A stretch of DNA of 64,000 bases from Frateuria_A sp035944355 (GCF_035944355.1 NZ_DASZBH010000014.1:62001-126000), one strand, 5' to 3'; positions 49,717-57,792 are shown, counted from the stretch's first letter. A program made the numbers and translations. Notes: generated by a model not told the origin, from the letters alone.

Positions 49717-51205
49717 CGACCTCGTCCTCGCCGTCCTCGCCCAGGTCCTCGCGCTCCTCCAGCCCGTGGTACGGGCTATCCGGATCGGCCGCCAGCCGCT
49801 TGCGCGCCTCTTCCTGCGTGATCACGCCCGCATCGATGAGCACCTGATCGGTGTCCGCGTCCGCCTTGCGCACCTGCGCCTGCTCGAGGTCGCTCAGCTG
49901 ATGCAGCGGCTCGAACATGAAGTCGATGTCCGGATCAATCTCGCCGAACTCCGACAGCTGGATCAGGTCGATCGCGCGCTTGAGCGGCTCGCGGTGCAGC
50001 TCTTGCTGGGAGTGCACGTAGTCGTAGAACACCCGGATCTCACCCTCGCTGGAGGCGTTCAGGCCGGTGGGCGTGATGCCCAGCAGCTTGACCAGCGGGA
50101 TATTGGACACCGACGCCATCTGCTCCTGCGCCTGAGCCTGCAGGGCGTCCAGGCCGGACAGCGGCGTGTTGAACTGGAAGAAGTCCTCGGACTCCATGTC
50201 CAGCAGCATCAGGCCGCGGTTATCGCGCACGCGGTTGAACAGCTCCGCGCGGTTGATCAGTTGCGTGCCGGATTCGCCGGCCAGGGTCGAATCGAGGCTG
50301 GTCTTCAGGCCCGACACCGAAAACGAGTGCACGATGTCGGACACGCTGTTGCGCGTGCGGATCCAGTGCTCGACGTAGGGCTCGGCCAGCTGGGACATGC
50401 TCAGGCCGCCGAAACTGTAGGCCGCCTTCAGCAGATCCGGCACCGGGCGCGAGATGAACATCAGCATCCGGCTGGCGTGCACCGTCTTGCCCATCACATA
50501 CCAGCTGAATGGCTGGTAGAAGTCCTTGGCCAGCGGGTTGGTCGAGTTGTAGAGGCCCGGATAGGTCCACATGGGCTCGACCAGTCGGAAGGCGACCAGC
50601 GATCCCTTGGGAAGCTTCTTGTTCGACAGGGAGAGCAGCGTTTGAAGCTCGGCATCGTCGTCGCTGGCCAGCGCACCGCCGGGCTTCTTGACCTCGACGT
50701 AGAGCTGTCCGCGGCCGAAGTAGCCGTCGTGCTCTACGGCCTGGCGGAAGTGCTCGCGCAGCTTGAAGCGGCGGATGGCGGCGTCCAGCTGCTGGATCCG
50801 CTCGGACTTGTCCTCCTCACCGCTCGCCCGCAGGCAGATCCACTTGCGGGTCATCTCCTCGGCCAGTGTGGCCACCATCTTGCGGTACTCGGGCCGCTGC
50901 GCCATCTGCGCGAGGTACGGGTAGCCGGGGAAGTGGTTCTGGCAGCCGAACGCGCCCAGGCCGCCGACATAGCCATAGGGCGTGGCGTCCTGCGCCATCG
51001 TCGCCTCCAGGCGGTCGGCCGGCACAACGCCAGGCGCCGGCTGGTACGTCACCAGCTCGCGCGCCGGGGCGGTTGGCGCCGGTTGCGCCAGCAGGGAAGC
51101 CAGCAGGGTCGGGCTGATGCGGAGCGCCTTCTTCTCGGTCGCCTTGGGCGCACCCTTCCCCGCCGGCCGCTTGTTGGCGCCCGTTTTTGCCTTGCGTGCG
51201 GTCAT
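49697..51205 (-). CDS. Portal protein (DUF1073)
   Basis: Protein of 502 residues. DUF1073 is the portal family of Bcep781-like phages. Recognisable parts are FPGYPYLAQMAQRPEYRKMV, GLSMSQLAEPYVEHWIRTRN and LLGITPTGLNASSEGEIRVFYDYV. A basic N-terminus (1-28) and an acidic C-terminus (REDLGEDGEDEVG) flank the core. It forms the DNA entry ring. The ATG at 51205 overlaps the terminase stop. Confidence 0.92.
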   Translation of the reverse strand: MTARKAKTGANKRPAGKGAPKATEKKALRISPTLLASLLAQPAPTAPARELVTYQPAPGVVPADRLEATMAQDATPYGYVGGLGAFGCQNHFPGYPYLAQMAQRPEYRKMVATLAEEMTRKWICLRASGEEDKSERIQQLDAAIRRFKLREHFRQAVEHDGYFGRGQLYVEVKKPGGALASDDDAELQTLLSLSNKKLPKGSLVAFRLVEPMWTYPGLYNSTNPLAKDFYQPFSWYVMGKTVHASRMLMFISRPVPDLLKAAYSFGGLSMSQLAEPYVEHWIRTRNSVSDIVHSFSVSGLKTSLDSTLAGESGTQLINRAELFNRVRDNRGLMLLDMESEDFFQFNTPLSGLDALQAQAQEQMASVSNIPLVKLLGITPTGLNASSEGEIRVFYDYVHSQQELHREPLKRAIDLIQLSEFGEIDPDIDFMFEPLHQLSDLEQAQVRKADADTDQVLIDAGVITQEEARKRLAADPDSPYHGLEEREDLGEDGEDEVGAQPKA

Positions 51206-52629
51206 CAGGCTCGCCTGAGCAGTTCGTCAGAGATGGACAGCGGCCCCGCCTTCGCGGTCAGCTGGTTGAAGGCGCGACTGCCGGCGTCTACCTGGTCGTC
51301 GTGCGCGCCGTTGGGGAACACCCGCATCTCTGCGACCAGCGCGTCATTCCACGGCGCCTTGAGCATGCTCACGTTCCCCACGTTGATCTGCGCGGCCATC
51401 GGCTCGGCGCGGGTCACCTTGTCGCCCGTCTCCGGACTGGAGGTCACCCTGTAGCCGGCCAGCTTCTTCGTCAGGTAGAGCACCTGCGATTTGCCGGCCT
51501 GCCCCGGGTCCTGCGGGATCGAGATTCGCACCGCCTTGCCGTCGCGCGCGGCGGTGTTGACGATGCAGGCCTCCACCTCGTCGGGCGTGCCGCGCATGCG
51601 CACCACGTCGGCGATGTAGAACCGGCCGGCCGCGTCCTTGCCCCACTTCTTGCCCACGGTCCAGTCCGGATCGCTGCCCGCCTTGGGCGCGCTCGAGGCG
51701 AGGTCCCAGGCCCGCACCCAGCGGATGCCCTCCGCCGGCAGCGCGTCGACCACCTCCAGGCGGTCGGGCTTGATGATGTTGCCCTCGGGTGCGGAGGGCG
51801 CCTGCTGGTACTGCCCGGCGAACGTGTAGGGCGCCGCGGTCTGCATGCGCTGCAGCATGGCCAGGTCGTGCTTCTCCGGCCACAGCGCATTGCCCTCCGC
51901 CGTGATCGCCGGCAGGCAGACATGCTCCCACGTCTCGCCGTTGCCGCCGTCCAGCAACCACCCCGCCAGGTCGCGCTCGTGCAGGCGCTGCATGATCAGG
52001 ATGATGGGCGTCTTGCCCGGGTAGTTCTGGCGGCTCTCCAGCGTGTTCTGGAACCACTCGATCACGCCGTTTCGGACAGTGTCGCTGCGCGCCTCGTCGG
52101 CCTTGTGCGGGTCGTCAATGATGATGGCGCCGCCGAAGCCCTCCCGGTGCTTGCCCGCGCCGTAGCCGGTGATCGTGCCGCCGTCGCCGACCGCGTAGAC
52201 GCAGCCACCGGCCGTGGTGCGCCACTCGTCCTTCGCGGCGCTGTCCTGGCGCAGCACCGTCTCCGGGAAAATCTCCCGGTAGGCCGACGACTGCACCAGC
52301 TCGCGGGTCTGCCAGGCGTTGCCGGTGGCGAGCTTGCCCGAGTAGCTGGTGTGGATGAACTCCGCGTCCGGCACCTGCCCCAGCGCCCAGGCCATGAAGT
52401 TGACCACCGCCAGCTCCGTCTTGGAGTAGCGCGGCGGGATATTGATGATCAGGCGCGTGCACTCACCCGAGAACACCCGCATCAGCGCGTCGCAGACGAT
52501 CGCGTGGTGCCGGGCCCGCTGCCAGGCGAAGCCCTTGCGCTGAAGGAACATCCAGCGGGCGAACGTGTAGAGGTCGGCGCCGGCCGCGTACACGGCCGCG
52601 GCGCGCTCCTTCGGCGTCAGCGCCAGCAC
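51205..52629 (-). CDS. Terminase large subunit
   Basis: Protein of 474 residues. The ATPase part has the Walker A-like IINIPPRYSKTELA, Walker B AIIIDDPHKAD, and motif III region ILIMQRLHERDLAG. The nuclease part has VRAWDLASS, and the final acidic pair in NGAHDDQVDAGS. It packages DNA into the prohead. The GTG at 52629, one base after the small-subunit stop, is the likely start; a longer frame to 52665 runs into that gene. Confidence 0.94.
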   Translation of the reverse strand: MLALTPKERAAAVYAAGADLYTFARWMFLQRKGFAWQRARHHAIVCDALMRVFSGECTRLIINIPPRYSKTELAVVNFMAWALGQVPDAEFIHTSYSGKLATGNAWQTRELVQSSAYREIFPETVLRQDSAAKDEWRTTAGGCVYAVGDGGTITGYGAGKHREGFGGAIIIDDPHKADEARSDTVRNGVIEWFQNTLESRQNYPGKTPIILIMQRLHERDLAGWLLDGGNGETWEHVCLPAITAEGNALWPEKHDLAMLQRMQTAAPYTFAGQYQQAPSAPEGNIIKPDRLEVVDALPAEGIRWVRAWDLASSAPKAGSDPDWTVGKKWGKDAAGRFYIADVVRMRGTPDEVEACIVNTAARDGKAVRISIPQDPGQAGKSQVLYLTKKLAGYRVTSSPETGDKVTRAEPMAAQINVGNVSMLKAPWNDALVAEMRVFPNGAHDDQVDAGSRAFNQLTAKAGPLSISDELLRRA

Positions 52630-52630
52630 G

Positions 52631-53194
52631 TCAGAACTTCTCGGTGACGGCCTGCACCACCTCACGCAGCTCCTGCTTCGACATCGCCGGCGCCGGGGTC
52701 ATGCTCCTGTCGCTGGAGGTGTGATCCAGCTGCTGCTTGTCGCCGTAGCGGCGCGGATCCCACTTCGCCAGCAGCTTGAGGCGCGTCTCCACCTGCAGCT
52801 TGCGGTGGCCGAGCATGTCCTCGTTTCGACGCTCGGTGACGACCAGCTTGGAACGGCCGTTCTTCGACTTGACCAGCTCGAGCTTTTCGACCACGCCCAC
52901 CAGCGGCGTGTCAGCGATCACCAGCGTGTCGTGCGCGATCGCGTCGTAGCCCAGGTCGCGCGCCTCGTCGAACTGGGCCGCGATGTCCGGGTCAGCGGCG
53001 CGCCAGTCGTTGACCGTGCGCACCGGCACCTTCAGGTCGCGGCAGATCACGGCCATCGGCTCTTTGCCGGTGGCCAGGCGCGCGCAGATCTTCGGCACCA
53101 GCTTGGCGCGGTCGTACTTGCGGTCCGCCCCCCGCACGCCGGCGGGCTTGCCATTGCGCTTCGTGATCTTCTTGGCCGTGGGCTGCTTGGCCAT
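52631..53194 (-). CDS. Terminase small subunit
   Basis: Protein of 187 residues. A basic N-terminus and a helix-turn-helix (VICRDLKVPVRTVNDWRAADPDIA) typical of DNA-recognising terminase small subunits are followed by the conserved oligomerisation part (VETRLKLLAKWDPRRYGDK). It recognises the packaging site. Translated one base before the large-subunit start. Confidence 0.9.
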   Translation of the reverse strand: MAKQPTAKKITKRNGKPAGVRGADRKYDRAKLVPKICARLATGKEPMAVICRDLKVPVRTVNDWRAADPDIAAQFDEARDLGYDAIAHDTLVIADTPLVGVVEKLELVKSKNGRSKLVVTERRNEDMLGHRKLQVETRLKLLAKWDPRRYGDKQQLDHTSSDRSMTPAPAMSKQELREVVQAVTEKF

Positions 53195-53197
53195 GGA

Positions 53198-53350
53198 TCA
53201 GGGTTCACTATGCGGCGGCCAGCGGCTGGCCGGGACGGTGGCGCGGTACGTCGGCCTGGGCTTGCGCGGCCACTCGCACCAGACGATCAGCAGCACCAGG
53301 CCCGCGAGGCTGGCGATGGCCAGCCCCGCGAATAAGTGCTCGGCTGTCAT
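53198..53350 (-). CDS. Single-span membrane protein (50 residues)
   Basis: Not recognised. MTAEHLFAGLAIASLAGLVLLIVWCEW forms one transmembrane helix, followed by a basic Pro-rich tail. It is placed between the lysis cassette and terminase genes and could be a lysis accessory. The frame is open upstream, but the ATG at 53350 begins the membrane helix cleanly. Confidence 0.5.
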   Translation of the reverse strand: MTAEHLFAGLAIASLAGLVLLIVWCEWPRKPRPTYRATVPASRWPPHSEP

Positions 53351-53357
53351 CGCCGTG

Positions 53358-53657
53358 TCAGAGCACGGGGGCCGGATCGGCCACGGCCTTGGGCCCGTGC
53401 TTGAACAGCCCGGCCGCATTGAACGCCGCCACCGCCGAGCCGATCACCGGCGCAAGGATGGCCTGCACGTCGGTGAGCACCTTGGTATCGGCGATGGCCG
53501 CAGCCAGGAACGCGTTGATCTGCGCCTCGGCCGCCTTGAGCTTGTCGGCGCCGGAGAGGCCGGACAGCGCCTGCTCGACGGCCTGCACGGTCTGGTTGAC
53601 GAGGGTGAGGAACGAGGGGATCAGCGTCAGCGCGGTGATCAGGGCCTTGAGGTTCAT
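53358..53657 (-). CDS. Hypothetical protein of lysis region (99 residues)
   Basis: Not recognised. MNLKALITALTLIPSFLTLV is a hydrophobic N-terminus, followed by Ala-rich helices (VQAVEQALSGLSGADKLKAAEAQI and IADTKVLTDVQAILAPVIGSAV). It may be membrane associated. The ATG at 53657 is preferred; the 67 codons upstream have the composition of non-coding Pro/Ser reading and overlap the Rz1-like gene. Confidence 0.55.
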   Translation of the reverse strand: MNLKALITALTLIPSFLTLVNQTVQAVEQALSGLSGADKLKAAEAQINAFLAAAIADTKVLTDVQAILAPVIGSAVAAFNAAGLFKHGPKAVADPAPVL

Positions 53658-53673
53658 GGTCGACTCCGTTGGG

Positions 53674-53958
53674 TTAAAGGATGACGCCGCGCCTGCGGTA
53701 GGCGTCGAGGCAATCGGCGGTTGCGCGGCGCTTGAGGGCGTTGCGCTCGGTGATACCGGCGACCTCGATCGCCCAGAGGGACTGGGCGTGGCTGTAGGCA
53801 GCGAGATCCCCAGCCATGCGCGGATACGCTGGAAGAGGCTCGAACGGGGCATGCTCATCGCACTGGATCGACGGCGTTGGCTCGGTCGACCGCGGCTTGT
53901 ACGTCGTCGCGCAGCTGCACGGGATCAGCAGCAGCACCAGCAGTGGCCATCGCGGCAT
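53674..53958 (-). CDS. Rz1-like outer-membrane spanin lipoprotein
   Basis: Protein of 94 residues. A lipoprotein signal (MPRWPLLVLLLIPCSC) ends in a lipobox-like sequence, followed by a short Pro-rich region and a helical C-terminus (LWAIEVAGITERNALKRRATADCLDAY). The start lies inside the Rz-like gene in another frame, the usual nested arrangement of spanins. It would join the inner-membrane spanin to disrupt the outer membrane at lysis. Confidence 0.78.
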   Translation of the reverse strand: MPRWPLLVLLLIPCSCATTYKPRSTEPTPSIQCDEHAPFEPLPAYPRMAGDLAAYSHAQSLWAIEVAGITERNALKRRATADCLDAYRRRGVIL

Positions 53959-54142
53959 CGGTCCTCTCCCTTGCGTGTTCGATCGCCACCGACGCGTGCT
54001 CGCGGATGGCGGCGGTGTCGGTGTCGGCAAACGCCTGGTCATCGGCGGCGCGCTGCTGCGCGCGGGCCGCCTGCCGGTTCGTCCACCAGCCGACGAGGAC
54101 GTTGACCAGGGCGCCCAGGAGGGCTTTCAGTACCGTTCCCAT
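53855..54142 (-). CDS. Rz-like inner-membrane spanin
   Basis: Protein of 95 residues: an N-terminal membrane helix (LKALLGALVNVLVGWWTN) followed by a long charged helix rich in Ala, Arg, Glu and Asp (RQAARAQQRAADDQAF, AIREHASVAIEHARERTD), as expected of an i-spanin that crosses the periplasm. It overlaps the Rz1-like gene by 104 bases in a different frame. Confidence 0.72.
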   Translation of the reverse strand: MGTVLKALLGALVNVLVGWWTNRQAARAQQRAADDQAFADTDTAAIREHASVAIEHARERTDAAMATAGAAADPVQLRDDVQAAVDRANAVDPVR

Positions 54143-54396
54143 CGATGCGCCTCCGGCGGGTAGAGCAGCGCCATCACGCCCGCAGCCGCCATGCCGGCAT
54201 GCCAGGCGATCGCCCAGCCGTGCACCTGACGACCGTGCATGGCGAGGACGATGTCGATGAACGCCCCCACGACAATCAGCACCAGCACCGCCGCGTGCGC
54301 GGGGTAATGAAGCGCCTGCAGCTGGCGCAGCGCATCACCGGCGGCCAGCAGGGCGAGCACCAGCAGGATCACGTCCAGCACCACGAGCGCGCTCAT
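54127..54396 (-). CDS. Three-span membrane protein, holin candidate
   Basis: Protein of 89 residues with three hydrophobic segments: VVLDVILLVLALLAAGDAL, AHAAVLVLIVVGAFIDIVLA and WAIAWHAGMAAAGVMALLY. This is class I holin topology. It lies between the second holin candidate and the Rz-like gene. The two membrane proteins may be a holin and an antiholin; the sequence does not say which is which. Confidence 0.65.
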   Translation of the reverse strand: MSALVVLDVILLVLALLAAGDALRQLQALHYPAHAAVLVLIVVGAFIDIVLAMHGRQVHGWAIAWHAGMAAAGVMALLYPPEAHRWERY

Positions 54397-54713
54397 TTCG
54401 GGGCGCCTTGGTTGTCGGTGCCCGGCAGCGCCTCCGCGCGGCGCGCGACGGCGCGCTTGATCGCCGGGATGATGCTCATGGCGCACAGGCCGATCACGAA
54501 GGCAGCGCCGCTCTGCAGCTCCGGGCTGATGCTCAGCTTGGCCACAACGGCAGGCGTCAGGTAGGCCGCGGTGAGCGAGCCGACCACCACCGCCATGATC
54601 GCCTGCATGCGGGAGAGGCCTTGCACGAAGGCGAGCGAGACCACGCCACCGGCAAACCCGGCAATTGTGCTGCTCAGCTTGATGCCGAGCGCCGAGGTGA
54701 CTGGCTCAGTCAT
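54393..54713 (-). CDS. Holin candidate (106 residues)
   Basis: Protein of 106 residues with three hydrophobic segments (IKLSSTIAGFAGGVVSLAFVQ, MQAIMAVVVGSLTAAYLTPAV in part, and SGAAFVIGLCAMSIIPAIK) and a basic, charged C-terminus (KRAVARRAEALPG), a common holin pattern. The ATG at 54713 overlaps the endolysin stop (ATGA). It would form the pores that release endolysin. Confidence 0.72.
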   Translation of the reverse strand: MTEPVTSALGIKLSSTIAGFAGGVVSLAFVQGLSRMQAIMAVVVGSLTAAYLTPAVVAKLSISPELQSGAAFVIGLCAMSIIPAIKRAVARRAEALPGTDNQGAPK

Positions 54714-55237
54714 ACGGTGGTCCGCCAGGTCGCGAGGACCGCGTTCGTTGCATCGACGTAGCTCTCGTCCCAGCGCTCGCGAATTTCCTTGCGCTGAGCC
54801 TCGTCGCCATGATCGAAGGCGCCCGGCCTCCAGGTGCGGTGGTAGTACTCCCACGCGGCTTGGCGATCGCCGAGCGCCGGCAGCGGCGCGGGGTCGGTCC
54901 AGAGGAGCAGGCGCGCGAACGCGCAGGCCAGCAGATCGTCGCTCAGGAACGCCGCATAGACGTCGCTGGCCACCGGCGCGACCGCACGCAGGCCGCAGAA
55001 GGCGCGCGCATACCCGGAGCTGGCCGGGTGCTTGAGCACCCCGGTGATGCCACCGGCCTGCTCGAACTGCCAGTAGCTGCGGGCCGGACCGCCCTGCTGC
55101 AGGCGGTGCTCGAAGCGCGACTCCTGTAGGCCAACCGCCAGCAGCAGGATGCGCGACACGACGCCGTCGAACTTGGCCGGCAGCAGGTGCGCCATCGTCT
55201 TCTCGACGATGCCGGAGCCGGTATTGATGGGTGGCAT
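54710..55237 (-). CDS. Endolysin (lysozyme-like)
   Basis: Protein of 175 residues. LLLAVGLQESRFEHRLQQGGPARSYWQFEQ, in its parts, matches the transglycosylase-like signature with catalytic Glu in QESRF and GGPARSYWQFE, and AWEYYHRTWRPG is a conserved C-terminal part in phage homologues. No signal peptide, so export depends on a holin. It opens the lysis cassette and is preceded by a hairpin leader. Confidence 0.8.
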   Translation of the reverse strand: MPPINTGSGIVEKTMAHLLPAKFDGVVSRILLLAVGLQESRFEHRLQQGGPARSYWQFEQAGGITGVLKHPASSGYARAFCGLRAVAPVASDVYAAFLSDDLLACAFARLLLWTDPAPLPALGDRQAAWEYYHRTWRPGAFDHGDEAQRKEIRERWDESYVDATNAVLATWRTTV

Positions 55238-55255
55238 GGGAGGCTCCGTGCAACA

Positions 55256-55277
55256 AAAAGCCCGCTCAAGGCGGGCT
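55256..55277 (-). terminator. Leftward hairpin and U-tract before endolysin gene
   Basis: GCCCGC (55261-55266) pairs with GCGGGC (55272-55277); five U follow on the minus strand (55260-55256). It ends 19 bases before the endolysin start codon, in the path of late transcription. Confidence 0.78.
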
Positions 55278-55304
55278 GACTGGGAAGGCGGGTTGATGGC
55301 CGGG

Positions 55305-55553
55305 TTATTTGCCAGGGGGGCGCTTGTCGAGGCCCTTCTCGGCGAGGACCGCTGCCAGGTCGTCCTGGTGCAGGCAGTCGCACATGCAGGCGTAGCTCAC
55401 CTGGCCGCCGAACATGGGAGCGATGCTGCCGTTGCAGTAGTCGTTGCCCGGCTTAGCGTCGAACAGGATGCCGCACGCGACGATGGCGCCGTTGCTGCCG
55501 AGCATGACGATTTTGTCGCCGTTGTGGGCCTCGCGGCCGTTGCGGTAGTGCAT
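55305..55553 (-). CDS. Hypothetical small phage protein (82 residues)
   Basis: Not recognised. MHYRNGREAHNGDKIVMLGSNG is a beta-type opening found in several small phage proteins, followed by APMFGGQVSYACMCDCLHQDD with three Cys. First gene after the terminator downstream of the Q-like gene, so the first cistron of the late transcript. The ATG at 55553 is preferred to the upstream frame. Confidence 0.6.
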   Translation of the reverse strand: MHYRNGREAHNGDKIVMLGSNGAIVACGILFDAKPGNDYCNGSIAPMFGGQVSYACMCDCLHQDDLAAVLAEKGLDKRPPGK

Positions 55554-55644
55554 GGTCTGCTCCAGTTGGTTTGCCGCAGCCCATCGCCGCCCCTCGGGCC
55601 TTTGTGGGCGTTGTCCCGGTGAAGCGATGCGGCAAAAGGGCAAC

Positions 55645-55671
55645 AAAAAAGCCCGCCTGGGAGGGGCGGGC
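55645..55671 (-). terminator. Terminator downstream of Q-like gene
   Basis: GCCCGCC (55651-55657) pairs with GGCGGGC (55665-55671); six U follow on the minus strand (55650-55645). Its place between the antiterminator gene and the late operon is like that of the lambda tR' site. Confidence 0.82.
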
Positions 55672-55734
55672 TTGGGGTCACGTTCGCTTCAGTGGGCCGA
55701 AGCGGCAGAGGCATTGTAGAGGGGCAATCGGCAG

Positions 55735-56391
55735 TCAGGAAACTGCCGAATCCACCGCGTCAGCCATCGCCCTGCCGGCCGCCTGCACTTCGTCCGAGCA
55801 GCGGGCCAGGAGCCACTGGTACACGTCATCCCACCGCGGGTAGGACTGGTGCAGCATGCCCAGGCGTTCGGCGCGCCAGTTCGTCCCGCGCGCCGTGCGC
55901 CCCGTGCCCTCGCACCGCTCGCAGGTTCGCACCACCCCGCCGCGGCTTAGCTCGCCCCGCCCTGCGCAGTCCGGGCAGAGCCGCGGATCGCATAGTTCCT
56001 CGACCACGGCATCGCGCAGCTTCGCGTAGGTCTCGCAGAGGCTGGGCCACATGCGCGCCCGGGCGGCATCCAGCGCAGATCGGGCCAGCCGCTGGCGCTC
56101 GGCGTTGTTGCCCGCCGTCACGATACGGATCTGCGCCGTGACCATCGCGTCGGCTCGCTCCCGCCATTCGCCAAACAGGGCACCATCCAGCAGGCCGCGC
56201 AGTTCATGCGCGTTGAGCGCGGCGCCATCGGGCCACCACATCCGGCAGAGCAGCTCGCGCCCCAGGCCGGCGGGCACCATGCCTAGGGCTGCGGCAATGT
56301 CCGTGCTGGTGAGCTCCGGGATGCCACCGGAGCCGACGTCGAAGCGGACGTTCTTGGCGTTGAGTCGTGCCATCAGCTTCCCGATGTGCAT
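55735..56391 (-). CDS. Q-like late antitermination protein with zinc finger
   Basis: Protein of 218 residues. The C-terminal third has a DnaJ-type zinc-binding pair CPDCAGRG and CERCEGTG, as in the phage Q antiterminators that carry CxxCxGxG motifs. The rest is helical with many Arg. It lies immediately before the lysis and morphogenesis operon, the normal place of Q. It probably modifies RNA polymerase so that it reads through the terminators downstream. The family call rests on the motif and context. Confidence 0.75.
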   Translation of the reverse strand: MHIGKLMARLNAKNVRFDVGSGGIPELTSTDIAAALGMVPAGLGRELLCRMWWPDGAALNAHELRGLLDGALFGEWRERADAMVTAQIRIVTAGNNAERQRLARSALDAARARMWPSLCETYAKLRDAVVEELCDPRLCPDCAGRGELSRGGVVRTCERCEGTGRTARGTNWRAERLGMLHQSYPRWDDVYQWLLARCSDEVQAAGRAMADAVDSAVS

Positions 56392-56606
56392 GTGGATTCC
56401 CCCTTCAGTCGATCGTAATCAGGCTCAAACGCGATGCCCTTGGTCTTCATGCACAGCGGGAAGGCGCGGCCCGCGGTGCAGCCGCCCCAGTTCGTGAGTC
56501 GGTGGATGCAGTAGGCGCAGCCGCCGGCGGCGGTGACCTTCAGGCGCAGACGCCGGGCCAGGGCGCGTTCGGTGGCGAGTTCGGGGCGCGTGAGCGTCTC
56601 AACCAT
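56373..56606 (-). CDS. Cys-containing hypothetical phage protein (77 residues)
   Basis: Not recognised. Residues 30-55 hold GGCAYCIHRLTNWGGC and PLCMKTKGIAFEPDYDRLKGE, four Cys that could bind zinc. It overlaps the Q-like gene by 19 bases and the preceding gene by eight. Small early genes of this kind often act on host regulators, but nothing in the sequence shows it. Confidence 0.6.
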   Translation of the reverse strand: MVETLTRPELATERALARRLRLKVTAAGGCAYCIHRLTNWGGCTAGRAFPLCMKTKGIAFEPDYDRLKGESTCTSGS

Positions 56607-56805
56607 CGTTCGCCGCCCTCGTCAGGGCACCGGCCAGCGCGTGGTCGGCGTTGCTGTAGGGCCGCTCCACGTCGGCCCAGAGCCAGGCCAGCACCGGCTC
56701 GCGCGCCAGCACGGGCAGCTCGCGCAGCAGCTGCAGGCGGCGCGCGGCGTCGCGCTCGGACTGGATGGCGATGGCCAGCTCGAGGAAGTGCACGCACTCA
56801 GCCAT
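56599..56805 (-). CDS. Hypothetical small phage protein (68 residues)
   Basis: Not recognised. All-helical composition (HFLELAIAIQSERDAARRLQLLRELPVLAREPVLAWLWA in parts). It overlaps both neighbours by eight bases, which supports translation within the early operon. Confidence 0.55.
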   Translation of the reverse strand: MAECVHFLELAIAIQSERDAARRLQLLRELPVLAREPVLAWLWADVERPYSNADHALAGALTRAANDG

Positions 56806-56959
56806 GCGCCGGCTCCGGCACGGCCTCGTGCTTCTTGCACCAGTGCGGCGCCATCGGGAAGTTCCAGCCGAGGCCCTTGGCGCACTCGCCCATCGCGGCG
56901 GGTGGGTTGCTCGCGTCGGGGCGGAAGTGCTGGCAGGTGGCGCAGTGGATCGGGGTCAT
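56798..56959 (-). CDS. Zinc-ribbon-like small phage protein (53 residues)
   Basis: MTPIHCATCQHFRPDASNPPAAMGEC followed by APHWCKKHE gives Cys-x2-Cys and Cys/His pairs that fit a small zinc-binding knuckle. Similar mini proteins occur in many phage early regions. Starts four bases into the methylase stop (overlap). Function unknown. Confidence 0.55.
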   Translation of the reverse strand: MTPIHCATCQHFRPDASNPPAAMGECAKGLGWNFPMAPHWCKKHEAVPEPAHG

Positions 56960-57792
56960 GCGATCAGCCTTTGCTGCTTCTGCCCATCGCTGGCGCGTTC
57001 GTTCAGCCACAGACATTCGATGCGCTCTCGGGCGCCATCGGCATGCGCCACGCGTTCGACGCGCCGCCAGCCCGCGTAGAGGTCGCAGTACAACTCGGAG
57101 GCATAGCCAGACAACACCACCGCGCCATCGAGCAACTTCAGCCCGGACGCCAGCGCCTCGTGCTGCTGGTCGGTGAGTTCGTGCTTGTACGACTTGCGGG
57201 CAAGATCGTGGTTGACCTTCGTTGATCGCGTCGAATGCACGTAGGGCGGGTCGACGTAATGCAAGGTCTCGGGGCCGTCCTGGTGCACCATCACGGCCAT
57301 CGCGTCGCGCTGCTCGATCACCACGCCACGCAACCGCTCGATCAGCGCCTCGACTGCGTCGGCATAGTTCGCCCAGTCGTGCGCAGGCGTAGTGCCAGAC
57401 CGGTTGCTGTTGGCACGGAATCCGGACAACTCGCCGCATGCCGCTGCGCTGCCGAACCCTTGGAAGCTGCGCAAGATGGTGCGGCGGGCCTGTTCAAGCG
57501 GATTGCAGTCAGCGATGTACGACGCGGCAAACTCGGCGCGGCTGAACGGCGTAAGGCGGATGGCCTCACGCAGTTCCGCGCCCCGATCGCGCATCACGCG
57601 AAACACGTTGACGATTTCGCCGTCCAAGTCGTTGTAGACCTCGGCATAGCTGCGCGGCTTGCGCAGCAGCACGGAGCCACCGCCACCGAAAGGCTCGACG
57701 TAGATGCGGTGCGGGGGCAGATTGGCGATGATCCACGGCGCCAGCTTCCACTTGCCACCGTGGTAGCGAACGATGGGGCGCGTCACCGTCAC
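56956..57792 (-). CDS. DNA adenine methylase (Dam, D12 class)
   Basis: Protein of 278 residues. The AdoMet-binding motif is RYHGGKWKLAPWI with VEPFGGGGSVLL, and the catalytic motif IV is YVDPPYVHSTR (DPPY). The order matches D12-class adenine-N6 methylases such as Dam. No restriction partner is next to it, so it likely guards phage DNA against restriction or times replication. GTG start at 57792 in a GTGA overlap with rusA. Confidence 0.92.
   Translation of the reverse strand: MTVTRPIVRYHGGKWKLAPWIIANLPPHRIYVEPFGGGGSVLLRKPRSYAEVYNDLDGEIVNVFRVMRDRGAELREAIRLTPFSRAEFAASYIADCNPLEQARRTILRSFQGFGSAAACGELSGFRANSNRSGTTPAHDWANYADAVEALIERLRGVVIEQRDAMAVMVHQDGPETLHYVDPPYVHSTRSTKVNHDLARKSYKHELTDQQHEALASGLKLLDGAVVLSGYASELYCDLYAGWRRVERVAHADGARERIECLWLNERASDGQKQQRLIA

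Noticed and set aside
49361..51454. Plus-strand open frame of 697 codons opposite the portal gene
   Set aside because: Antisense to the DUF1073 portal and part of the terminase; no family features.
57389..57430. Possible direct repeat or att site near the methylase gene
   Set aside because: The bases are coding for the conserved DNA methylase core, and no match to the tRNA-Leu 3' end was noticed.
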